A DNA stretch of 64,000 nucleotides from contig CAUYUJ010015693.1 in assembly GCA_963575745.1 (NCBI GenBank), positions 62,501 through 126,500 on the forward strand, written 5' to 3'. The notes under the pieces were generated by a model, which was not told the origin of the DNA, made no database searches, and worked only from the letters and a program-made list of their open reading frames with translations. Every line of letters begins with the position of its first letter. Within the stretch, counting starts at the first letter, position 1. Origin of the DNA: Prorocentrum cordatum. Taxonomy: Eukaryota > Sar > Dinophyceae > Prorocentrales > Prorocentraceae. Of the stretch, positions 55,431 to 64,000 are shown piece by piece. The translations under genes were made by a program, and so were the position numbers.

Positions 55431-56250
55431 TGAGCACGAATGTGCTGCCAGAAACGTTTGCGAGCAGTCCAATGCACTCCACAATTTTCCCTATTGTGGA
55501 ATTCGCCTTGTTGGGCTGAGCGCCGCATGCAAAGGAGAGTTGCTTTGACACATGTTTTACGGGTGCGTCCAAGCAGAACTAACTCCTGTTTATGCGCACC
55601 TTGGCACAGGGTGGGCCGTGAGTCTGGAGCAACCTGTGGACTTTCATAGGGCGTGTCATGCACGACTCATCTAAAACTCCGCCCGATAGCGATCATCAAT
55701 ATTAAGATGCGCGTGTCCCTCACCAAACTGGTAACGTCTCGCAACAGTGCTCTGTGATGAGCTCGGGCAGCCGCTTCGTGAAAGCACGTGTATTCTCAGG
55801 CCGCTCGAAAGCATGCATCTGGCAAGGGTCGATGCCCCACTCGCACGCGTGAGGAACATCAACTGCAGGAGCGAAGCTAGACCCGCATTCGTGCGCAGAC
55901 TGACCTTCGTGAGACGGCCGACGCACGGCAGCAGGGGTGCTCAGAAGTACCATCGCCGTCTCTCGGACGGCGGGCTCGGGAGCACCAGAGCCCCACAAAC
56001 GCCTGATGTACAGTCGGGCTGCTGAAAGAAGAACGATCAACGAGGAACGAAGCCCCTTCTTGGCCCCACGAGCGCCTGCGTGCACGAGGAAGGCCAGAGG
56101 AAACGCCATAGAAGGATCTGAGGAACATCGAGCCCCTTTCTTACCCAAACTGCTCCTTCTTTCAGCGACTTGGCTGTATGTCTCAGGGGAGTCATCGCGA
56201 GCACGTTCCGCAACACCGCTGCAGACGGCCACCTTCAGGAGGAAAAGACA
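55431..56250. other. No gene recognised
   Basis: Overlapping frames on both strands (minus 55720-56268, plus 55937-56623) have no domain I know. Confidence 0.4.
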
Positions 56251-56400
56251 CACACAGACACAACTCATCCTCGATTCCCCAGAAGATATGGGAAACTATG
56301 GGAAGCGGGGGGGGGAAAAGACAGAAACCCAGAACATATGGAAACATGTGGGGAACATGTTTATTTGTGTGTATTTATTGTGTGTCCTGGGGCCCCTTCA
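56251..56400 (+). repeat. 150-bp interspersed family, copy 3
   Basis: It starts 'CACACAGACACAACTCATCC' and ends 'CCTGGGGCCCCTTCA', with the 'TATGGGAAACTATGGGAA' and 'TTATTTGTGTGTATTTATT' blocks. It matches copies 1 and 2 along its length, 26-28 kb away. Confidence 0.8.
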
Positions 56401-57985
56401 CACCTGCATGTCAGACTTGTCGACAACAAGTTGCCCGAGCCTGGCCGCGCTCCTCCTCCGGGTTCCGACCGGCAAGGCGGCATCCGCGTCGGAGACTCTG
56501 CGTGCGGACGGGAGCATACGCAAGCATTGTCTCGAACTCACATGGGAGGCACAAACATATACACCACCACCACCTCCTCACCCCCTCCCCCTCCCAGGAA
56601 GGAGGAAGGAAAGAGGAGGGTAGAGGAGAGAGAGGGGGAATCAAAGTGGTGGTGGTGGTGCATATTCTTTGGGCCCCCATCACGTCCCCGGTCAGAGCCG
56701 ATCTGGTGCTCCGGATCACGGGGGCGATTTTTATGTTGTCCACTGTAAACATACAACAATGCATCCAATCATGTTAACTCACATTGGACTCATGTTTGAA
56801 CAGCAGCGTCGGATTCATCGAACTTGATTGCATGATGATCGATGTGTGGAGCAAGGTCACCAAGACACGGTTCAGAAGCAAAAGGTTCATAAGCAAAAGG
56901 TCGTTGACGTGATGTATTGCTGCAGTAGAACGCGTCGTCGGGCCCAATGACCATGTCTTAGGTGAGAATGTATCCCATTTTCGCTTGTCAAATAGGTGTT
57001 CAAATACCAACAAAAGCATGGGCAGTATAGTTAGGCTGAAAAGTTGACCAATACAAGTCCCCATGTTTTGCAGCAGACACTGCAAGCCCATTTGCAAAAA
57101 AACGAATCGTCACGCACGAAGGCGCGGCGCACTAAAGGGTCTTAAACAATAGGACGGTCGATCCAAACGAAACCATGCTAATGCGGCATCCAGGTCTGGC
57201 TGCCGGCCAGCAGACATGCGACACTATTACGGACGTGCAGCCAATGATACCCGCGGCACGGTTCGCCTTCTAGTCGAGGGACCAAGAATTTTTGCGGATA
57301 GGAATTCATACAAACACTTGCCCAGCACTACAGTAATGCAGCCCTGGTCTGTTCATATCAACTCCGCAGACCCAGCAGCAAGGGCGCTCTATTTGCACGG
57401 CGCGGGTGTGTCGCAAGTCGCATGTGCTCTGCAGCTCCGTCATGGATGGCAGCTCCCACCCAGGGGAAACAACGTTGATTAAGACAGCCACAGCACGATA
57501 AATGCACTCGTGCGACATTCTCGCTGAAATCTGGACGGAAGACATCACTGTGCGTACTGATGCGAGGCCGCGCATCCTGCACGTGTGCCTGCTACCGCTG
57601 GCCACGTCGACGTCACTTCGGCAGACCAGCATTTCCGCTTCACAGATGGGTATGCGAAAGAAGCATGCTGCAATGTGAAATATGTGCTGTCTGGCAATCG
57701 TGATCGTGGAAGACCCAGTGCTTGCAGTGCGCGGTGCACTACCAATGCAGCATCATGCAACGCACATCTGCCACCCACAGAACATATGGACCCTTGTCCT
57801 CCACAGTGATGAGTAAGTCCTGGGGGGTGGAGGAGGGGGCCAGTGTTGTCACGTTTCGCGCCTGCGCCGTCTGGGAATGTTTAGGAATGACCAAGGACAG
57901 CTCGGATAGCCGATACCGATAGGGATCTGCTACGCAGAGCGCGCATATCTAAAAGGATCTGCTACGACAGAGCGCCTCCCCTCCC
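56401..57985. other. No gene recognised
   Basis: Moderate GC with short frames. 'GGATCTGCTACG' occurs twice (57925 and 57955). No family recognised. Confidence 0.4.
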
Positions 57986-58109
57986 CTCTCCCCATCTTCC
58001 TGCTCTTCCTCCTCCTCCTCCTCCTCCCACATCCTTCTCCCTCCACCTGTCGTCGTCGTCGTCGTCGTCGTCATTGTGTCGTCGTCGTCGTCGTCGTCGT
58101 CGGCGGCGG

Positions 58110-58148
<39 letters not shown>

Positions 58149-58400
58149 GGTGTGCCTCCTCTCGCCGTCCTCGTCCTCTTCATCCCACTGCAAGGCGCTT
58201 CGCACAAGGAACGAAGAGGGGAGGAGGGAGCTGGGAAGGGGGAGGGGGCGATGGAGGCGGGGCCAGGCCGAAACGGCTTGTTCGATTGCACGTCTGATGT
58301 CGATCAGTGCCGTGGGAGGAGTCTGGGCGCTCCTGGGCCCGAGATGGGGAATTGTCTCGTCGTCGTCCTCCTCCTCCTCCTCCTCCTCCTTTCGTCGTCC
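57986..58400. repeat. (TCC)n and (TCG)n microsatellites
   Basis: TCC units at about 58005-58030, TCG at 58050-58145 with one ATTGTG interruption, and TCC again at 58366-58390. Confidence 0.9.
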
Positions 58401-59730
58401 TCGTCGTGCTTCTGTTCCTGGCCGAACACGTTGTTGTGCTCGCCGGGCCACTGTGGTGCTCGCAGGCGCACGCCTTGCCTTCACCCAGCAGTTTTTCTCT
58501 TGCAGTCCTGTCTCGTTGAGTAATTGAACCCAACGCAACGGGGCACTTCTCCTGTGCCAGGGCTGGGCCCAGGTGTGGCTGAATACGCCAGCCAGAAATT
58601 GACATCCGCATCTTCCGCGTGTGATTCCAACCGCGTTTGCTTCCAGCCTCCTGGGTTGCTTCAGACTTCCGGCTTGAGATTCTCGGCCGTAGCCCGATCA
58701 TTCAAGAAATAAAGACGTAATGCGTTATTGGTGAGTTTGGATTGGAAGAGGCCCACGTGTATCTCGTGTGGTTGCGCCATTCCGAGCGCTCCCGCTGCGC
58801 CCCAGCGACGTGTCGTGCGCGCGTTGTTGTGAAGCGAAGCATTCTGCAACGCACCAGTGTCGAACAGGACGACAATAGAAGCAGTACGAGGAAGAGGACG
58901 GAGAAGACGACAACGACGACGAGGCCACTTACTCCCTCGGAGCCAGCCAGGGGCGCCCACACCCCTCGCAGAACACGACTCAATAACATAAGTGTGATCA
59001 GATAGGTCGTTTCGGCTTGGCCTCTCCCCCCCCCCTTTCGATTCTCTCCTCCTTTGCACTTCACAGTACAATGAGGAGGACGACGACGAGAGGAGGAGGA
59101 GGGAAACGAGGAGGAAACAGAGGAGGGAAGGGAGAGGATGGAACACAAGAGCGTATTTATATTCTCAGCAATCCCATACGATGCGCCCAGCTGTCCGTAT
59201 CTGTCCATCGCAGGTGTTTATATATCAGTAGTCTGGCGCGCGTTCTGCCATACAGTCGGCCCAGATTAGTAGGTCGACCCTGCCAAATCAAGGGTACCCT
59301 TGTGTCCTGCGTCTTTCGACCCATGCTTCCTACTTTCCTGTGGCAATGTGGCCCTCGGACGGGTCCTGTGTCCTCTCGCGTGTCCTGTCCAATCGAGTCC
59401 GACTGTAGCAGATCCCACTCGGCATCAGCTATCCGTGTTTTTGGGGCTATGCTTGAGCAGCGCCGGCACGAATCGTGACGCTACCGGAGAGGAGAGGGGG
59501 AGGCCAGGGCCTGGAACGGCCGCTATCGCGAATCATCGACAAACGCGATCCAGGAAGAGGAGCATCAAGGGGTGGATAGGGTGAGAGGGCGCAGGGGTGT
59601 GCTGAGGCAGTCCGCCGCAATTGGTGAATGCGCAGTCATGCCAGTGAGTGGCCATTGCGACCTGGTCACGCAGGCCCAGAGCAACTTTTCAGATCGAAGC
59701 CGGTCTGCTTGTGCCCGTGTTCGCGCGTGC
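58401..59730. other. No gene recognised; upstream region of the desaturase-like gene
   Basis: Mixed DNA with small frames on both strands and a purine stretch at 59070-59140. No promoter element can be named; dinoflagellate genes lack a clear TATA box. Confidence 0.4.
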
Positions 59731-59732
59731 AG
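59723..59732 (+). promoter_or_regulatory. Possible spliced-leader acceptor site
   Basis: 'GCGCGTGCAG' ends in AG five bases before the ATG of the desaturase-like gene. Dinoflagellate mRNAs receive a spliced leader at such an AG. There is only a weak pyrimidine tract in front, so this is tentative. Confidence 0.25.
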
Positions 59733-59737
59733 CATCC

Positions 59738-61255
59738 ATGGCGACGCGGACCACGTCGCCGGCAAGCGTGGTGCATCGCAAATTTGGAGCAGACGTACAT
59801 GTCGGTGAAACCAAGCAGCAGAGACAGATGAACGTTCAGGAGGATGCAAAACCTCTCGGTATTTGGGAGGGTTTTGCTGGAAGTGTTGGAGGCAGTTTCT
59901 TTCGAGAACCTCGATGGGTTGACGCACGGAAAGCTCCGGGTACTACAAGCCAGCAGGCTCCAGATACCATCAATTTCAAGGGATACTTGACAGGAAGTAT
60001 TGTTTTTTTCTCGCCGAATTTTGTTTGGCTGGTTCTTGCTTTAATGAATTATGCGTTCTTCCCGTATGACATTAATGCCCACGAGGTCTTCACATTCAAG
60101 TGGACGGCACATCGGTTCCTCGCAAATAGCACGGTCACACTTGGCTACGTATCGTTTTGGCATGTAACCTTATACTTTTGCCATTGGGGGAGGCGACCGT
60201 TCAACCAGACCCGGGAATACCGATGGTCGAAAGTGATGCACAATTTGTTCTACAACATTTGTGGGCTAATGCAATGGACTTTGTGGGAAGCCATCTTTGT
60301 GTATTGCTTTGCCACTGGGCGCTTGCCGTACGTGACGGATGATGAATCATTTGGCACTTACATTGGGTTTGCTTCTTTTGTGTCAACTTGCCTATTCGTG
60401 GCTGTGTGGCGAGACTTGCACTTCTACTTCGCGCATCGTCTCATTCACCTCAAATTTTATTACAGGTACGTGCATTCTTTGCACCACAGGAACACTGATA
60501 TTGAGCCGTTCGCAGGATTGAGCATGCATCCGATTGAGCATCTCCTGTACTTCGCTTGCGCAGGCCCTGCTCTTTACATGCGGTTTTCCCCTTTCTGTCT
60601 CATGTGGTTTGGCATTCACTTGTTGATATCCCCAGCAGCATCGCACTCAGGATTTGAGGACAACTTCCAGAGCGATCAGTACCATTACCTGCACCACCGC
60701 TTTTTCGAGTGCAACTACGGTACGGGGGCTGTCCCCTTCGACAAGTGGTTCGGCACTTTCCGCGACAGCTTGGACTTACAGTCGAGCTCGTCGTACGCGG
60801 GTGCACACGTCGAGTCCAGTGGCACCAAGATGGATGCCACTGCGGCTGCTTTGGTTGACGAGAAGGCCACTCTCATTGGCATGCCCGATTTGGACCAGTT
60901 GGTCTTCAACGTCGTCACCTGTCTGACGTTGCCCGTGCTTGCGTTTTCCGCGGCAGGCTTCGGGCCCGTGTCCAAGCAGTCTCTAGGCATCCTTGGCAAT
61001 CCTAGTGTTATCGCCTTTCTGATGGCAGGTGGGCCCGCCGTTGTGGGAATAATGATGTTAGCGGTCTCGACGGCAAGACCCTTTGCCCGGCCTGCCTTCA
61101 CCTTCTTGTACCCTTTCCACAAAGAGAAGTGGCTTGGTGCATTCGGTATCAACGTATTAGTTTCGCTTTCGGTGACCGTGGTGCCCGTCTACCACATGGT
61201 TCATATGTTTGTGAGCGAGCCCGGACAGGCCGTCTTTTTCCAACTGCGGGCATAA
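59738..61255 (+). CDS. Sterol desaturase / fatty acid hydroxylase superfamily membrane protein
   Basis: 505 residues in one exon from the first in-frame ATG to TAA. Three histidine boxes that would bind a di-iron centre are intact: HRLIH (233-237), HSLHH (246-250) and HYLHH (316-320). 'HPIEH' (264-268) lies between boxes 2 and 3. These mark the C5-sterol desaturase / C4-methyl oxidase / hydroxylase superfamily, which use O2 on sterols or fatty chains in the ER. Hydrophobic helices precede the boxes (about 86-108, 134-150, 169-191, 208-224) and one lies at 269-296. Most family members end soon after box 3; this one has about 170 further residues with likely helices at 388-408, 422-444 and 468-492. 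The substrate cannot be set from sequence. No introns or frameshifts are visible. An upstream in-frame GTG (59648) is less likely as start. Confidence 0.88.
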   Translation: MATRTTSPASVVHRKFGADVHVGETKQQRQMNVQEDAKPLGIWEGFAGSVGGSFFREPRWVDARKAPGTTSQQAPDTINFKGYLTGSIVFFSPNFVWLVLALMNYAFFPYDINAHEVFTFKWTAHRFLANSTVTLGYVSFWHVTLYFCHWGRRPFNQTREYRWSKVMHNLFYNICGLMQWTLWEAIFVYCFATGRLPYVTDDESFGTYIGFASFVSTCLFVAVWRDLHFYFAHRLIHLKFYYRYVHSLHHRNTDIEPFAGLSMHPIEHLLYFACAGPALYMRFSPFCLMWFGIHLLISPAASHSGFEDNFQSDQYHYLHHRFFECNYGTGAVPFDKWFGTFRDSLDLQSSSSYAGAHVESSGTKMDATAAALVDEKATLIGMPDLDQLVFNVVTCLTLPVLAFSAAGFGPVSKQSLGILGNPSVIAFLMAGGPAVVGIMMLAVSTARPFARPAFTFLYPFHKEKWLGAFGINVLVSLSVTVVPVYHMVHMFVSEPGQAVFFQLRA

Positions 61256-62084
61256 TGGTCTGGCACCTGTTGGAGCTCTCGCGTGGCATTCCACTAGACC
61301 ACGGCCAGGTCGTGAGCCGGAGCGACGGTTCGCAAGGTCGGGTGGGCGTGTGTCGGGGGGCGGTGCTTCGTGCGGTCGCGAGCGGGGGGTCTTTGGAGCT
61401 GGAGCAGCGCACAGCAAGCTTCTCGGAGTGAACGCCTGTCGGGCGGAAAACCGTGCGCGGATCGTGTCGCACACTTGGCGGAGGGCCTCCTCCTCCTCCC
61501 TCCTCCTCCTCCTCCTCCTCCTTCCTCCTCCTCCTCCTTCTCCTCCTTCCTCCTCCTCCTCCTTCCTCCTCCTCCTCCTCCTTGCTACCTCTCCTCTCTC
61601 GCCGTCGGCGGCGGGCGCGGGGCACTGCCCGGCAGGGCCGCGTGGGCGCACCCCGACCTGCGGGAGCGGGGCCGCGCGGTGCGGGCGCGGTGCGCGCACA
61701 CGTCCTGCCCCGTGGAGTTCAGGCTGCGGCGCGTGGCGCTTCTTCTGGAGGAGGCAGGGGCGAGGAGGAGGAGGAGGAGGAGGAGGAGGAGGAGGAGGAG
61801 CTGGAGGAGGAGGCTGGGAGCTGCGCGGGCCCATGGCCGCTGCATGTTAGAACCCTGGGAAGCAATCAGTAAACCCCCCTCCCCCCCCCCCCCTCATCAG
61901 AGGAAATTATAACGCTTCCGGCACCGGGGCCGGGGCGGAAGCGATATCCCCCGCAGGTCACCAGAGGTCCGCGGAGGGGAGGTCCCCGGAGGTTCCCAGG
62001 AGGCATCCAGAAAGGCCTCCACAAGCCTCTGAATGCCCGGTCCCCTTGGGCCCTGCTTTCAAGCCGCAATTGTTGTCGCTTCCT
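61256..62084. other. No gene recognised; TCC and GGA runs
   Basis: TCC units at about 61487-61583 and GGA units at 61765-61810. C-run at 61877-61893. No coding recognised beyond the stop of the desaturase-like gene. Confidence 0.6.
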
Positions 62085-63080
62085 GTGATTCGGTGCGTTT
62101 CTGTGAGATTCCTCAGATTCCTTTGATACTCCGATTGGCTTCTTTTTATATTCCTTGCCGTTTCCATTGTGATTCTTTTGGGACTCCTTTGAGACTCCTT
62201 TGGTGTTCCTTTGGTGTTATTCTGGGGGTCCCTTGAGGTTCCGGTCATATCCCGTTGATGCCCCATTGCTTGAGGGAGCATCACATCGACATCCGGGGCC
62301 GGTGGATTATTTCATTTTCAATAAATGTGCTAACATATCGCGGGGGGGTTCGCGGAATCCGTTTGCGATATCTCTCCGTGGACTCTCCCATAGGATCCCC
62401 TGAAAGAATCAATTTCCCTAGTTCGGTCGCAATAGGGACTGCTTATGACCACGCGAGTCCGCGTTTTCCAAATTCCTTAGATTCCTTCGTGGTTCGTTTG
62501 AGCTGCCGCTGAGATGCCTTTGCGATTTCTGTTGGGCTCCTTTGAGATTGCTTTGAACTTCCATTGGTTCCTTTGATATTATGCGTGGGATTCCTTGTGA
62601 TATTCTTCTGGGGTTCCTTTGGGGGTCCTTTCAAGTTCCTGTGACATTCCTTCGACAATCCCTGAAGGGAGCATCACATCGACCTCCGGTGCCTGTGGAT
62701 TATCTGATTTTCAATAAATGTGCTAACATATCGCGGGGGGGTTCGCGGAATCCGTTTGCGATATCCCTCCGTGGACTCTCCCATAGGACCCCCTGAAAAA
62801 AAAACAGATTCCCTATTGCGGTCGCAGTGGGGTTTGCCTATGTCCACGCGAGCCCGCGTTTTCCAGATTCCTTCGATTCCTTCGTGGTTCGTTTTAGCTG
62901 CCGCTCTGATCCCTTTGCGATTTCTGTGGGGTTCCTTTGAGATTATTTTGAATTTCCAATCGGGTTCCTTTGAGATTCTGCGTGGGCTTCCTTCTGAGAT
63001 TCCTCTGGGATTCCTTTGGGGGGTCCTTTCAAGTTCCTGTGACATTCCTTCGATTGGGCTCCTCACGGATTCCTGCGACG
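62085..63080 (+). repeat. 393-bp tandem repeat, two units plus a partial one
   Basis: 'AGGGAGCATCACATCGAC' occurs at 62273 and 62666 (393 bp apart). The following 130 bp, including 'CAATAAATGTGCTAACATAT' and 'CGTGGACTCTCCCATAGGA', are nearly identical. Each unit then has an 'ATTCCTTTGAGATT'-rich half, and 62085-62270 looks like that half of an earlier unit. Unit ends are more diverged than the 130-bp core. Confidence 0.85.
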
Positions 63081-64000
63081 TCCTATGGTTCCGTACGGTT
63101 TTCTATGACCTCGATTTCATTGTTTGTCATTTTTGATTTACCTTAGATTTCCAATGCGCGTCAGTTTCCCAGTGTTCTAGCAAGGCGGGCACCCATTGGC
63201 AAGCGTTCGTGCGCATTGGTTCTTCAGGCTGTCGCCTCACGTTGCCGCCAGCTTCGGGCCCGGGGGGGCAAATTAATTAAGTATTTCATTATATTTTTTA
63301 TGTGCTAACGATATCGCCGGAGGGCGCCGCCCAATTTTTTATATTATTATTATTTTCTGTGCTAGCGATATCGCCGGGGGGGTTACTGTTTGCTTCCCGG
63401 GGTTAGCTGCGCGGGGTGGGGTGTGGGGCGCGAGGCCCACCGCCGCTTTTAACAGTGATGATTTCAAGGCGTGGGCTCATGCTCCTTGTCGGCCCCCTCG
63501 TCCTTACTATCCTTATGCTCCTCTCCTCCTCCTCCTCCTTCTGCGACGAGGCGTCGGTCGGTGGCTCCAGGTGCGTGGTGCCAGCCGAAAGTTCCCAGGA
63601 GACAGGCAATTGGTCCATCGAGAGGCGCGTCCCTGCCCCCTTTGTTTTCCTTGCCCTCCTCTTTTTCCCCACTCCTCTTTTTCTCCCCTCCTCTTCCCCC
63701 CTCCCTCCCCATCCCCTTCTGCCCCTTTGCTTGTTCCTTGCTGTTCCTTCTCCTCCTTCTCCTGTTCACTCTGGCGTTTTCCTCGCTTGCTTGCCAGACG
63801 CTCCTCCGTTGCACGCGGTGGCGCAGCCTCGCTGTGGTGATCTGCAGTGCTCTGGAATCATGGTGTCATCGTTGCCGGGCGGAAAACAAGCACATCAACA
63901 ACAAATCCCTCCCCATCCCAGTCTGCCTCCCCGCCTCCACTCTCCCTGCCGTCCTTGTCATTTCATGTTCAGAGAGGGGGAGTTGGGGGATGCTGAGGAG
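63081..64000. other. No gene recognised; two GTGCTA(A/G)CGATATCGCC motifs
   Basis: 'TGTGCTAACGATATCGCCGG' at about 63300 and 'TGTGCTAGCGATATCGCCGG' at about 63359 resemble 'GTGCTAACATATCGCGGGGG' in the 393-bp repeat. Each follows an AT-rich stretch. Beyond 63480 the DNA is pyrimidine-rich with no recognised gene. Confidence 0.5.

Noticed and set aside
58683-58702. Possible second spliced-leader relic (CCGTAGCC...TTCAAG)
   Set aside because: Only the first 8 and last 5 bases fit, with a one-base length difference; chance is likely.

Overview
The window looks like dinoflagellate nuclear DNA. The evidence is: a near-exact copy of the conserved 22-nt dinoflagellate spliced leader embedded in DNA at 10064-10085; a long intron with GC-AG ends and a short direct repeat at both splice sites; GC-rich coding exons; LINE and Ty1/copia relics; and a very high load of microsatellites and complex tandem repeats. 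There are no bacterial operon features, no CRISPR, and no rRNA or tRNA gene that I can recognise. Most long open frames here are repeats read in frame, not genes.

Two host genes are convincing, both on the + strand. The first is a PRMT7-type protein arginine methyltransferase in two visible exons, 45723-45950 and 53355-55430, separated by a 7404-bp intron. The two pieces join exactly in phase, directly after the SAM-ribose-binding glutamate. The second is a single-exon, 505-residue membrane protein of the sterol desaturase / fatty acid hydroxylase superfamily at 59738-61255, with all three histidine boxes and an unusual C-terminal membrane extension.

Layout. 0-10 kb: repeats, a zinc-finger coding relic (4.0-4.6 kb) and a 168-bp satellite (4.8-6.4 kb). 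10.06-14.0 kb: a broken LINE with ORF1, endonuclease and reverse transcriptase pieces, carrying a spliced-leader relic at its 5' end. 14-28 kb: microsatellites and at least five complex tandem arrays. 28.0-28.4 kb: two foldback elements. 28.5-34 kb: mostly unassigned, with weak minus-strand exon candidates. 34.1-39.4 kb: a decayed Ty1/copia element. 40.7-41.1 kb: satellite related to the 24.5-25.8 kb array but inverted. 41.1-43.7 kb: a GC-rich broken coding region of unknown family. 44.45-45.0 kb: a 155-bp tandem array. 45.7-55.4 kb: the PRMT7 gene and its repeat-filled intron. 55.4-59.7 kb: mostly unassigned. 59.7-61.3 kb: the desaturase-like gene. 62.1-63.1 kb: a 393-bp tandem repeat.

Several interspersed families recur across the window: a 150-bp family at 28.6, 29.9 and 56.3 kb; a SINE-like family with pyrimidine tails at 3.8, 22.3 and 25.9 kb; an 82-bp family at 2.2 and 18.0 kb; and a 'CCCAAGACGGCCCAAGAGG' family at 8.6, 17.1 and 51.4 kb. 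They suggest that copying of repeats shaped most of this DNA. No functional link between the two host genes is visible. Everything was read by eye; family assignments rest on recognised motifs, not on database searches.
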